Assembly (NCBI GenBank): GCA_021442155.1
Contig: CM038228.1
Location: 16,285,179-16,349,178, forward strand
DNA from: Cymbidium sinense
Lineage: Eukaryota > Streptophyta > Magnoliopsida > Asparagales > Orchidaceae
Length of the DNA stretch: 64,000 nucleotides
Reading direction: 5' to 3'
Shown here in pieces: positions 24,101 to 34,989 of the stretch. The position numbers and the translations under genes are program-made. The notes under the pieces were generated by a model, which was given only the letters and a program-made list of their open reading frames with translations, did no database searches and had not been told where the DNA came from. Each line of letters opens with the position of its first letter. The first letter of the stretch is position 1.

Positions 24101-27100
24101 TTGAAATCCGGCTCATTTACTGTTCATTTCGAGTATCGAGCTCGAGCTCAAAGGTAGGCTCGATACATTAAACGAGCTTCGAGTTAGCGAAGCTTCGGTT
24201 GTGTGTTCGTGAGCAGCTGGGATATGAGAATATTAACCAACATCTCGAGTCGTCGACTTCGAGCGGAGCGATCAGCGTTTCGCATTCTAGTATTCTACCC
24301 TAACTTATATCCGCCGCTCTCTGCCGAGTGCTGAGTGCCGACTCTGCCCTAATTCCGCAAGCTTCTCGAGTGTCGCCTCGCCTCGTCTCTCGGCCCATGT
24401 CGCCGCTTCGCCACTCGGTCTCGACTCTCTCCTTTCTCTCCTACTCAGCCTCTTCTCGTGTTCTCGATTTGAGTTCCCTCATCTTCCCGGCTTCAAATTT
24501 TTCTCACTCGATAGCAAGATCGATCTTGGTTGGTCGTTCATTTTCTTTATGCTCACACATCCGGTATTTCGATTTGATGATGCTTCGATTAGGTGTGTAA
24601 GCCATTCAAATTAGGTTTTCTTTGTTCTTTGGTTTTGATGTTCGGTTGTGAATCAATTTGTAATGTTCTTTTGGATTATGTGTTTAATGAATAACGGCTA
24701 TGTTCGGTTGTATAACTTGTGTTGATTATCCTCAGTTGTTTAGGGTTCAAGAACTTGATTCAATGTGCGCTTATCCTCCTGTTTATGGTTTTCCGATGGT
24801 TTATGGTTCAATTGTTTGGGTTGTTGGATGATGGTAAATATGTGCGAACTTTCAGATTTGTGGCAAGAAATAGTTATTAAGTAGTTTTATCATTTATAAT
24901 CATTATCTTGGTTCTTCCAACTATTTTAGATAGGATTTGTGATGGACTTCAGTCACCTAAAATCAGATGTTCTTTGGTTTTGATGTTCGGTTGTGAATCA
25001 ACTTGTGATGTTCTTTTGGATTAGGGTTTAGTGAGTAATGGCTATGTTTGGTTGTGTAACTTGTGTTAATTATTTGGATTTATTTATGTAACTTGTAGGT
25101 TTATTCTTGTCTTTTTGATTTTCTTTATGATTATATCATTTGGTGGAATTGAAGCACTTGTTGAGCAAGCATTAGTGGACTCTAAATGACTTCTTTGTCT
25201 CGGTTTTGCCTTATGGTGGTGATGCTATCTACGTCTCTTGTTTTCTTGTAATTATGTTGCTTTCTTAATTCATATTGATGGTTGGATTATATGTTTGTGG
25301 AGTAGGTGGAATTGAAGCACTTGTTGAGCAAGCATTAGTGGACTCTAAATGACTTCTTTGTCTCGATTTTTTATGGTATTTGGATGCTTATTGTTTTCCT
25401 GTAATTATATTGTTGGCTCATTTTCGATTGTAATGCTTCGTTTTCGTAATTATGTCTCGATTTTGGCCTTATGGTGGTGGCTACTTGTTTTTGTAATTAC
25501 CTTGCTCTTATCAATGCATGATAAGGAAGAATGAGCAAAATCGCTATATTGCCTTTATATTGTTTTAGTTTTTAATTGTTGAATTTTTTCGAGGTGAAAC
25601 AATGGCTCATGGAAGGAAATTTTATTGGTCATTTCAATTTTAGAGGTGTGTTAAGCCTATTCTTTCAAATTCTTTCCATCAACTTCTATCTAGCTACAGT
25701 AGGTCCCATCTTCACAAGTAGAGCTTTGGATTACTTCCATTAAAGACTCTAACATACCGCATGGATTAATAGAAGATGTTGATTTTAATTTAATTCTATG
25801 TTTTTTTTTTTTTTTAAATAGAGATTGAATGTTTAATTCGAACTTATAATCTCTTGTTTGAGCATTTAATTTTTCTTTTAATATTTTTGTATTTTTTTTT
25901 GTAATTTCTTTTCATTACAAAAAAAATTTACACTCTTGTAATAAAACATTAATTTGTAATAAACAGATACATTTTTATTTAATTTTTTGTGGTTTACATT
26001 TTTTTTGTAATTTAAAATTTCATATATTTGTAATAAAAATATCTCAAAAGATTCAAATTAATTTAATAAATATTTTAATTTTTTTTTAATTTCTCTTTAA
26101 ATTTTTTGCTGCTCTTTTTTAATGAAATTATCTTCAAAGCAGATATAACGAGCCTAAATCGAGCTACTCAATATGAGCGCTCGAGCTTCTAAACGAGCCC
26201 AGAATTGAGAAGCTCGAGCTTAATTTTCTACTGCAGAGAGTTCGAGCTTGGTTGATGTATGAGTCGAGCTCGAACTCGACCTGAAATCACGATGTCGGTT
26301 CAAGTCAAGCTCAAGTAATGAGCTTTCGACCGGTTGCAGCCCTATACATGATACATCAACTGACTTCCCACAAATTAGTTCAAAGAAAGAAACATTCGCC
26401 GATTGGTGCGTGCTTTACAAGTACACTTACAGTTCCCAACAATTCTTAAGTAGGAAAAATTTTGCACATAAATAAACTAATAAATCCAATCACTATCAAG
26501 CAAAACACATTTCAGAACCAGCACAAGGTACCAATATTCAAAAGGAAAGGTTTCGAATAGTAACGAGAATAATTAACATAGAAAAAAAAATGGTCAACAA
26601 TAACAGGAACGCAAAATCATTACCTGAAACCCACAGCATCTTATAATTAAGAAACATTACCTTAGATATAAGCCAGAAAGCCTATAATGAGCCTTGCCAT
26701 AAGCCGGATCAAGTCGAATGGCCTCCTCACACTCTTTCACTGCCTCTTGCAACCTTCCCAACCCACTAAGTGCTGCTGCCCTGTTGTTCCGACAAGCTGC
26801 ATTGCTTGGGCACATTTCAACAGCTCGGTCATAGAATCTTAGCGCCTCTGCAAATTGCTCCTTCTTATAATGCTTATTTCCAGATTTCGTAGCCTCCTCT
26901 GGATCCAGCTTCTGACCTGCACAACTCCCAACCGCAGTTTCACCACCACTAGGGGTCTTCACCGTTCCCACTGAGCCGCCTCGCAATATGCTCCCATGCC
27001 CATAATTACCAGTTCCAGATCCAAGAACATCCTTTCTCACCACACTCCTGCTCATGATCCCCATCGTCCCGATCTTGCCAGAGGGGCAAATGTTCCCGGC

Positions 27101-27451
27101 AGGCAGCACATTAGCCACCGGAGAGGTGGCAGAGGAACTACCTCCACCACCAAAGAAGCTCCTCGGGCTAGAGATCTCTTTAGACAGGCTGCACTCTCCG
27201 CCACCGTCGAATTTACGGTTCCCAGCGTTTGGCTTTGGCTTTCCAAAGGAACCGGAGGAGCTCGAGCTGCTGCTAAAGGTCGCGGTAACGGCGCCGCGGA
27301 TCGGAGAGGCGAGACAGGGGAGCCCAGTTCTGTGAACTCCTTACTATCAGGTTTGTTTCCCTCAAAGCTGAGCACGGAATCAAATAGGTTAGTCAGTGAT
27401 TCCGCCGAGAAGGGTTTTAGGGTATTCCCCAGAGTCCCCAGACCTCAACAT
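21141..27451 (-). CDS. TTL: TPR-repeat thioredoxin-like (TTL) protein, seven exons
   Basis: Plant TTL proteins are cytosolic/plasma-membrane scaffolds with TPR repeats and a C-terminal thioredoxin fold lacking the active site; in Arabidopsis they act in osmotic-stress tolerance and brassinosteroid signalling. Exons on minus: 27451-26661, 23674-23479, 23399-23215, 23129-22796, 22714-22510, 21482-21376, 21293-21141, stop TAG at 21143-21141. All introns are GT-AG and phases agree. Exon 1 has a conserved LGSPVSPLR motif, a Ser-rich linker, ANVLPAGNICPSGKI, GSGTGNYGHGSILRGG and the first TPR pair (NKHYKKEQFAEALRFYDRA...). Exons 2-5 hold the second TPR block (RSQGNEFFKSRNFADACIAY, LYCNRAACHSKLGRWDRSLE). 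Exons 6-7 are the Trx-like domain ending VPTIKIYKNGVRVKEMICP; the CxxC site reads QCAQ, so it is redox-inactive. Length is about 655 residues, normal for the family. Exon 1 needs two frame changes (see separate entry), so it is either a recent pseudogene or the sequence has errors. Confidence 0.88.
21483..22509 (-). other. TTL intron 5, containing an RTE fragment
   Basis: A 1027-bp intron between exon 5 (…CTCACCG) and exon 6 (GTATTTCTATAG…), phase 1, GT-AG. About a third of it is the RTE LINE tail at 21898-22227. The remaining introns 2, 3, 4 and 6 are only 79-85 bp, so the size of this one is partly explained by insertion. Confidence 0.8.
21898..22227 (-). mobile_element. RTE LINE 3'-end fragment in TTL intron 5
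   Basis: On the minus strand this is a heavily 5'-truncated RTE copy ending in a (TTG)n-type tail (plus strand AACAAGAACAACAACAAG at about 21904-21921). It shares its 3' sequence with the larger RTE at 11311 (ATCCCACTA...GGGT...CTACATGAATC on plus). It is flanked by the 10-bp duplication CTCTACCCTC at 21888-21897 and 22228-22237. Same transcriptional orientation as TTL. Confidence 0.85.
24624..25073. repeat. 345-bp-spaced direct duplication inside the hAT element
   Basis: A ~105-bp segment starting GTTCTTTGGTTTTGATGTTC occurs at 24624-24729 and 24969-25073 with few differences; both end near GGTTGTRTAACTTGTGTT. It lies wholly inside the hAT element and has no coding meaning. Confidence 0.85.
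25142..25365. repeat. 163-bp-spaced direct duplication inside the hAT element
   Basis: A 61-base stretch starting GGTGGAATTGAAGCACTTGT is identical at 25142-25202 and 25305-25365, so this duplication is recent relative to the rest of the element. After it the copies share a looser TTATGG-rich continuation. Confidence 0.9.
27270..27451 (-). other. TTL exon 1 start region with two compensating frame breaks
   Basis: The ATG at 27451-27449 opens MLRSGDSGE... but meets TAA about 20 codons on. The conserved stretch SLTNLFDSVLSFEGNKP...LGSPVSPLR lies in a different frame that has a TGA just upstream (about 27447) and no ATG. After LGSPVSPLR the homologous frame changes back to that of the ATG (FSSSSSSSGSFGKPKPN onward, about 27290). 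So one indel near 27425 and another near 27290 would cancel each other. I cannot tell sequencing error from real mutation, nor exclude a different start codon. Confidence 0.6.
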
Positions 27452-27960
27452 GTCACCAAACTCTCCTCGGCACCGCTCTGATCAGTGGCAATAATAAGCA
27501 AGCCTATTGCTAACTGAAGCCGCGGACCTTGAAGAAAATAGCGTAATATTGCCTCTTTAGAGAAGAAGACATGAAAGAGATGTAAAAAGAGGGAACACAG
27601 GAAAAAGGAGGAAATGAAGAGATGGGGATCTCGTGAACTAGAAAGAGCAAGCAGGGAATGAATGTGGGCAGATTTGGTGTTGGCCGCGAAGGGACGATAG
27701 ATAGAATGGAGTCTGTGTAGAAGGGAATCAAAAGCAAAAGACAGAATGAGTATTGCAATTAAAAAGAGGAGCACCTTTCACTTCTGGCGCTTCTCAGTTC
27801 TCTCTCCTCTCTCTTTCGACACACTCCCTCCCTCTGCTGCAAGCCTGCAACTCGAGCAGGCCAATCTTCTTCCCTCTTCTTCTATTTGTTGCCTTTCTGA
27901 GTTGTGAGTACGAATCACCGTCGGTTACATTTTAGCTTTTCCTGATCGCCGGCTCTTTTT
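27452..27960 (-). promoter_or_regulatory. TTL 5' leader and promoter region
   Basis: On minus the sequence upstream of the TTL start is rich in pyrimidine runs (CTCTTTTTAC, TTCCTCCTTTTTCC at about 27590-27615) as in many plant leaders. A run of CT repeats occurs on plus at about 27795-27835. A clear TATA box was not identified. No competing gene is seen in the region. Confidence 0.45.
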
Positions 27961-30900
27961 TGGTTTTATTGTTTAAATTTTTTTTACTCTGTTATAATTT
28001 TGCATTAAATATCTTTATCAAGAATTTATGGCAAGGTTCGTGCATGGGGGTTTTCTTTCCTCACGCACAAGAAAAACCAATGGAGTTTTAATGCGGTACT
28101 AAAGAACGAAAATACCCTAACTGTATCTTACGGTACACGGAGAAGATAGGGGATCAAATAAACATTTTGCAAAGTCCTTCCGGGGTATTTATGTAATTTT
28201 TCTGATTTTCGTCGACAGGGCCAGCTGGCCATGTGCATGGTACCGTGCCAGCTGGCTTCATACAGAGAAGCCTAAGCGTGCCAGCTAAGCCGATGATGGC
28301 GCCGATTTAACGGCGTTGGTACAATCTGGCAACCATTCCGTTGGGAGCTAGCAATCTTTATAGTCATCTCTAATTGTATTTATGCAAGCAATTTTAATCT
28401 GAGAAAAGTCCCAACTTTTAATTAGAAAATTTTAAATTTGAAATTTACATAGATATTATATATGAATTTACCAATTTAAATATCTTAAAAAAATCAAATT
28501 ATATTTATAACCTATTTATTTTAATTTTAATTTTATTTTCTTAAATTTTTTTAAAATATATTCATTTTGCTTATTTTTTAAAAATCTCTTGATTTTAAAT
28601 CTCATAATTGATTGAATAAATCATTAAATTTTAGAAGCTATTTGATTACATTTAATTAGTACTTATTTTTGCTCAACTATTGAAATTGGCTGTATATTTA
28701 GTCAACCATAAAGACTTGAGGTTATCGATACAATTAGTTCTCCATCAGAATATTAATATAACTTATTTATGAACAAGATCATAAACTTAACTACCTGAGT
28801 CACCATAACATTTAAAATTTCTCACTAAGCATATAATGGATTCACTAGAGGCAAATATCAAAATCTTTTCAAATATCACTTAGAGCTTATCAAAAGTTAT
28901 TTATATAATCAAAATTACTAATTATATATACTTATTTTTTAATAAGCATAATCAAGTTTTGCTATATAATTTATATTATTCAAATATCATTTCACGTAGT
29001 ATGGTATCTAAGTCTAAATATATAAATAGAGGTTATTGAATCAGCCTAACACATCCTAATATATTTTGGTTGACTCAACTCATGTCAATTTATATTTATT
29101 CATAGAAATCCAATGTAATTCCCACAACTTCCCTCTTTAAGCTTCTTCTTCTCTTCTATTTTTTTATTTACTTTTATAAGTAAGGTTCTAGTGCCACTCA
29201 TGAAAATTTAAGATCCAACATTTTAAGGTGTGTTATGAGCATGGACAATGCATATGATAAGATTAAATGATTGAGCTTTGAGATGAAATGGACAGATCAC
29301 CCTTAATAGAGCAATAAGAATTTATCACTTATAGGTAACTAAGATAACTAAGAATGTGTCTTATAATAATGATTCAAGACATTTTGGAATTATTAGCATG
29401 GGTAACTCTTCAAATTAAGAGTCCTAAAGATGATTCCTCAAATTATAGATTTTGTACACTTGAGCTAAATATTAAAGCACTTACCTACACTTTAAAGATT
29501 AATGTGATGTGCCATCCAAAGAGTATTATTGAGACTCTTCAACCTGGACTGGATAATAAATGCTAATATTAGTCATTGAATGTATTCTCTTCAAAGATTA
29601 TATAGGCACATCATCCAAAAAGTTTCAAAATACTAATTTGGATCTATATAAAAAAATTAATCCAACTAACCATTATTAGCATAAAAATTGTCAATACTTC
29701 AAATTCCTTAAAGCTTTAGTTTGATTAGTTTAAATTATTTTTTATACTAGCTTAGGTTGGCCATACATAGTTTAGGTCATTTCAATTTAATTAAGCCATT
29801 ATGCCTTGCTTGATCCTTTAGCTCACACTAGAGAAGATTTAATCCATCCCTCCTCATTAATTCAATTAATTTTAAGTCTTTAAATAATCCATAAATCTAA
29901 ACCAAGCTTAACCTAGTAAGGAATCATAATATATCTAAGCTTTCTTCATGGCATCCTATTAGATATACCAAATGATATAAGCACTCAATTTTTTCTTATT
30001 AATTCAATCACATATGTATGCATTGTAAATGGCTCCTAGATCCTTCAAGCTTAGCCTATACACCCAAATTTAACCTATGACCAACCTAACCCCAAAAAAT
30101 CTTTTGATCTTGATTCCAATTATGATTTTAAAATAGTTTATCTAATCAATTTGCCAAATCGCTTTTGCAAGGTTTTCATCAGTAAACCATATGTAATTTT
30201 GTTATAGTTAGCTATTAGACTATGCTAAGACTCTTTGATTCTAACTAAATAATGCTAAATTTGGTCATATAACCTTGTAATTGGATAGATTAACCTTACC
30301 CAACACTCTTAATAAGTCCTAATAAGTTAGAAATAAATTGATAAGCCAAATAAACCTTGTTATCGTGTGATTAAACCCAAACTTAGCATAAATGAACCTA
30401 TTTAACTATATTTGAATCAAAACTATTGTATGGCTAAATTTATTTAACATAATGCCTCAAATCAATTTTTTTTGTTCAATATTGCATTGATTTGATCTAA
30501 TTAAGCCTTAGAATTGGCTAATTAGTTCATTTAGCTTAAGTTAACTAAATTTTAATCTTAGGCATATATTGCTCAAATTGATCAGATTACTCTTTACCAA
30601 CCCATTCAATTGACTTAAACGGACCCACCATATATGAAATTAATTTAATTGTCCCTTAGTTAGGCCAATTAAATCTAATTAATCAAACTTCACCCAATTG
30701 AAAAAGGATACAATAAACCATTTCAAGTATTTTACTCTTATTTCTTCAAATTGATTGGATCAATCATGTAGAGTAAGTTCATCATATCCACATTGACTCA
30801 ACTTGGCCAACCCCTACTTTGGCTAATCCTCCATGAACTTATATGAAACTTTTTGAGCCAAATAAATTCAAACCATTAAATTAATTAAAATTATAGTCTA

Positions 30901-31489
30901 TGGGTTTTCTAGGGATGTCCTCAACTGAACTAATCCATACCAAGCAAACTAACCTTTAAGCTAGGTCAATTTTGATTAATTGGGTCAACTTGACTCAATT
31001 GGACTCATTAGGGTCTAGTTTACTGAAATGACATGTAATGTCCAGTTGAATTTGACCAAATCAATTTATTCCATTAGATACTTAAAATTTAATGCTTACC
31101 TAATCACTAGTCAAACACTAAGTCAAGTCGATTAACCATGATTTAATGTTATTAAGAGGTATTTAAGTTAATCTTATGTGATTAAGCTGATTCAATGTAA
31201 ATGACTATCATAGTCTAGCTAAATTATTTGCCCACAATCTTGGCCATCCACCAATGAATCTTAAGTGATGTGACTAATCATTAACCATGGTTTAGAGCTC
31301 AATTTAAGATAAGAAGGCCACAACTAAATGAGCTCCGACCATTCTTTTCTATACACTTCTTCAAGTGAGGAAAAGTTATCTAAAGATCTCCTCAGTATTC
31401 CAATAGCTTTAATGTCTCCAATCACTAAAAGCCTCAAAACTATTATCATGTGTTAGTCTACCCATTGATTCAATCCATCTTGCGTGAAT
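27961..31489. other. Intergenic stretch, mostly AT-rich, no gene
   Basis: A moderately GC patch at 28040-28340 with palindromes precedes about 3 kb of AT-rich DNA. From about 30500 to 31300 the text becomes enriched in TTGACY/GGTCAA words, resembling the TTGACC-rich part of the second giant LTR-like unit, so it may be an old piece of that family. A short open stretch at 29354-29566 is unrecognised and probably chance. Confidence 0.4.
28220..28256. repeat. Paired 10-bp palindromes GCCAGCTGGC
   Basis: A perfect self-complementary 10-mer, GCCAGCTGGC, at 28220-28229 and again at 28247-28256, separated by CATGTGCATGGTACCGT, itself near-palindromic. A third partial copy (GCCAGCT) lies at about 28280. 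It could fold as a cruciform or bind a dimeric factor; function unknown. Confidence 0.8.
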
Positions 31490-31504
31490 CCCAAAGAGGG
31501 TTCT

Positions 31505-31618
31505 TTTTATGAGCTAATTTAAACTTGTACTTATACACATAATGTATATGCAAAGCCTTGAACCCAAGTCCTTCTAATTGAAATTCTAAGCCTTCAACCA
31601 CTAGGCTAAGGTGGCTAG
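31505..31618 (-). mobile_element. tRNA-derived SINE
   Basis: On minus a ~114-bp unit starts just after a target duplication and carries both internal pol III promoter boxes: box A TAGCCTAGTGG (31608-31598) and box B GGGTTCAAGGC (31565-31555), 33 bases apart. It ends in an A-rich ATAAAAAG tail. Flanks are a 15-bp duplication with one mismatch (plus strand CCCAAAGAGGGTTCT at 31490-31504 and CCCAAAGAGGATTCT at 31619-31633). The head resembles a tRNA 5' half; the source tRNA cannot be named by eye. Confidence 0.85.
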
Positions 31619-31633
31619 CCCAAAGAGGATTCT

Positions 31634-32456
31634 TCTTTCTCTCACTTCTTCAAGTCAATGGTCCAAAATTTTCTACCAATTTTGGCTATGAAGGTGATAA
31701 TTTGATACCATAAATGAAATCTTATGATGGTTGTGGTGGAATGAGAGAGGCTATGAAAAGCCTAGAGAAATCATCTTTTAGATAGTCCTCAAACTCACAA
31801 ACACCCAGTGAGATATTTGAATTTGTTAGCTTAGACCAAAAATAATTCTTTAATGGGTGTTTAATGAAAATTTTGTACTTCTAAATTATTGAATATATTA
31901 AAAAATCTCAAACAATTCTCATAAATATTTTATGGGTGTTTAATGAAATAAATAAAAATTTCAGCATTATTCAGGATTTTAATTTTGTTATTTAATATGA
32001 GTTTAAAATTTTTTTTTAGAAAATTTATATGTTTAAAATTATGAAACTACACTTCGTATGTGCATTTTCATTCCATAGGGCATGCATTGACACTATTTTA
32101 AAAAATTATCTATCTCTATTAGATTTATTTAAATTATTTATTATTTTGTAAATAATACATATTTTATTTTAATTATTAAAAATTTAATTTTTTTAAAATA
32201 TTTTTTGAGAAATTTGAGGTTTCTTAAACACAACATGTTGAGTAATTATTTGCATTAAGATGATTTCGCAGAATCTAAATGCATATTTTTTAATTTTTCA
32301 ACTTCAAATTTTTATTTTTATTTAATTTAATAAAATAAGGTTAATTAGAAAAAGGATTTTTTATGCATTTTTTCACTATTTTACATGCTTATCATTTTCA
32401 AAATCATCTTGACTTATTTAAAATATTTTAATTTAACTTTTTATTTGTGTTTTATT
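31634..32456. other. AT-rich spacer
   Basis: No gene, repeat end or RNA seen between the SINE and the copia LTR. Stops occur in all frames and there are long T/A runs. Confidence 0.4.
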
Positions 32457-32822
32457 TGATGATTTTCATAATCAATATTATATTTACATTAATTATGAAA
32501 ATTTCTATATAATTATAGAATCGATTGGAAAATAAATGTGAAAATTAACATACGATTAATCGTATATCAAAAATAGAATATTTTACATACCTCTGGCTAT
32601 TGATTTGATCGCGTTCTTTACTGAGTTAGAAATCTTCAAAATCTTAATCAATCTCTAATTGATGGTGTATGTATTTCTCAAAAAGATTAAAGGTTTAGGG
32701 ACATCTTATCTTTCATATTTATTCCTAATAATTGTTGTCCATCATAATAGTTAATCAAATGATAGTTTTAAAAACTTACTTCATATTATTTGGATCCCCT
32801 TTGTTTTAGTTATTAACTAATA
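32457..32822 (-). repeat. Copia 3' LTR
   Basis: Shares with the 38399-38749 copy, in order, ATGTGAAAATTA, ATTTTACATACCTCT, GTGTATGTATTTCTCAAAAA and AAAGGTTTAGGG-type landmarks. Its element-side end is fixed by the adjacent polypurine tract; its outer end is estimated from alignment with the other LTR (about plus or minus 20 bases). Confidence 0.75.
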
Positions 32823-33149
32823 TTCTCTCACTTGGTACAAATATTTCATAACCACTTCGGTAAGAAACAAAAATATGGATCTTAGTGATATGTTCTCTAA
32901 TAACGAGTAGTATCTTCTTTGTATACAATGATTATATCTATTATATATTTTTAGGTTATAAAACTTCATGAATAAACCCTATGTTTATTCTAGGTTTAAC
33001 TTAATGATGCTTATCATGTCAACAAATGTGTACACATAAATAACTGAGTAAAGAAAAAAAAATGAAAAACATTACAACTTAATAGAGTTTCATTAATAAT
33101 ATTAATTTTATAATAAAATTAACCAAAATAACCAAGACCCATATAGTCT

Positions 33150-34480
33150 ACATGATCCCTAAATTTCTATGGTGACATGCCTTTAGTCAAAGGATCAACT
33201 ATCATCAATTCAGTGCTCATGTACTCAATAACCACTATATTCGCCTAAACATGTTCCTTAGCTAGAAACTTAATGTCAATATGTATATTTCGATTACTAC
33301 TCTTTTTATTCTTAGCTCAAAAGATTACAACTGAATTGTCACAATATATCCTTAGTGGCCTAAAAATAGAATCCACAAGTCTAAGCCCAAAAATGAAACT
33401 CTTCAACAATACGCCATGTGACATAGCCTCAAAATAAGTAACAAACTCTGCTTCCATAGTGGAAGTAGCTTTCAATGTTTGCTTAGCACTTCTCCAAGAT
33501 ATAGCTCCACCAACAAATATAAAAATATACCCAAAAGTTGATTTTCAAGAATCAACATAGCCAGCAAAGTCAAAGTCTGAGTAGTCAATCACTTCCAAAT
33601 TATTAGTCTGCCTATATATAAGCATGTAATCTTTAGTACCTTGAAGATACTTCATCGCCTTCTTTGCAGCTCACTAGTGGTACATACCTGGATTACCAGA
33701 TATCTCCTAAACATCCTAACTACAAATGCTATGTCATGTCTATTGCAAACCTGAGCATACATCAAGCTACCAATAGATGAAGCATATGAAATATTCTTCA
33801 TTTGCTTTCTCTCAAAGTTATTTTGTGGGCACTGGCTTAAGCTGAATTTATTATCCTTGAAAATAAGAGTTATGCTTGGTGAACAATTTCTCATCCTGAA
33901 TCTCTCTAAGATTTTGATGATATATGTTATGTGAGACAAACTGAAGATATCTCGAAGTCTATTTCTTGAATCTTAATGCCAATGACATAAGAAAAATCAC
34001 CCATATATTTCATGTCAAAATTTTTAGAGAGAAATCGATTCACCTCATATAATAAACCTTTATAATTGGCTACAAGTAAAATATCATCTACATATAAGAT
34101 TATAAAACAGATCTTGATCCCACTAATATTTTATTATATGCATTGATCCATGACATTCTCTACAAAACTAAATGAAGAGATTACATCATAAAATTTTAAA
34201 TACCATTGACGAGAGGTTTGCTTTAATCAATATATTAATTTCTTAAGCTTGCACACCAAATGCTCTCCCTCATTAGAGGAGAATCTTGTTGGTTGCTTCA
34301 TGTAAACCTCCTCCTCTAAATCTCTAATAAGTAATACAATTTTCATATCAATATGTTGCAAATCTAAGTCAAAATATGCAATGAATATCATGATTATCCT
34401 AAAGGAATCTTTCTTAAATATAGGAGAAAATGTCTCATTGTAATCAATTCCTTCTTATTGAGTGAATCTCTTAGCAACAA
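33150..34480 (-). pseudogene. Copia reverse transcriptase and RNase H relic
   Basis: Minus strand, read downwards. A typical copia RT entry lies near 34450 (VAKRFTQ-like, then GIDYNETFSP), then QHIDMKIV, and the catalytic YVDD is retained at 34094-34083 (ILYVDDILLVAN). The RT-RNase H link YASSIGSLMYAQVCNRHDIAF (about 33790-33720) and RNase H remains (to about 33150) follow. At least one stop interrupts each domain. Confidence 0.85.
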
Positions 34481-34989
34481 GTCTTACCTTTTATCTTTCT
34501 ATGTTACCAAATGAGTCTTTCTTTGTCTTATATACCCATTACAACCTATGGCTTTTGCACAATAAGTTAACTCAATAAATCCCAGATTCCATTATGTGCC
34601 ATAAAATTCATCTCTTTTCTCATAGCATCGAACCATAAATCATATTATTTATAATTTATGGCTTGTGAAAAGCTTTCAAGATAATTTTCAGCTCCAATGT
34701 TGTAGTTTGATTCTTGAAGATGCACAATATAGTCACTAGGAATTGCTGATCTTCTTTCTCTAGTAAATCTTTTTAATGTTGTAACAACCACCTCTTTTGA
34801 AGTTGGTTGTTTAACTATATCTGATAATTCATAAACAATTGGATCTACTAGTTCCTTATTAACAGCTTGTGGAATCTCAACAATTAGCTATCTAATACCC
34901 AATGTTGCTTAAAGGATGCTGTGAATAATAATTAACTAGTCACTTGGAATGAAAGTTTGAGCATCTATATATTTCTTTAAGAAACTAAG

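Larger units (their letters stand above)
24056..26344. mobile_element. Non-autonomous hAT-superfamily element in TTL intron 1
   Basis: A 2289-bp element flanked by the perfect 8-bp duplication TACATGAT (24048-24055 and 26345-26352), the hAT target-site size. Terminal inverted repeats: TAGGGGTGCAACCGAGTC on the left and TAGGGCTGCAACCGGTCG on the right (read inward). Both subterminal zones are packed with AGCTCGAG/GAGCTCGA words (24080-24200 and 26150-26300), as is usual for hAT transposase binding. No transposase motifs are visible. The left part (24300-24540) is C/T- and CG-rich, unlike the rest, and could be a remnant 5' exon or a captured gene piece. Two internal direct duplications are listed separately. 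Confidence 0.85.
23675..26660 (-). other. TTL intron 1, enlarged by a hAT insertion
   Basis: A 2986-bp intron between YLR (exon 1, …CTAAG/gtaatg) and LGQVESARKHL (exon 2, tttgtag/G). The hAT element at 24056-26344 plus its duplication accounts for about 2.3 kb, so the original intron was about 0.69 kb. Splice sites are intact. Confidence 0.85.

Noticed and set aside
24328..24600. Plus-strand Ser/Arg-rich frame of 90 codons in the hAT element
   Set aside because: No family resemblance; composition follows the C/T- and CG-rich segment. Kept only as part of the hAT finding.
26996..27481. Plus-strand open frame of 161 codons
   Set aside because: It is antisense to TTL exon 1, whose minus-strand product matches a known family with splice sites; the plus-strand residues match nothing.
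27445..27774. Minus-strand frames upstream of the TTL start (Leu/Phe/Ser-rich)
   Set aside because: Explained by a pyrimidine-rich 5' leader; not continuous with the TTL frame and no family match.
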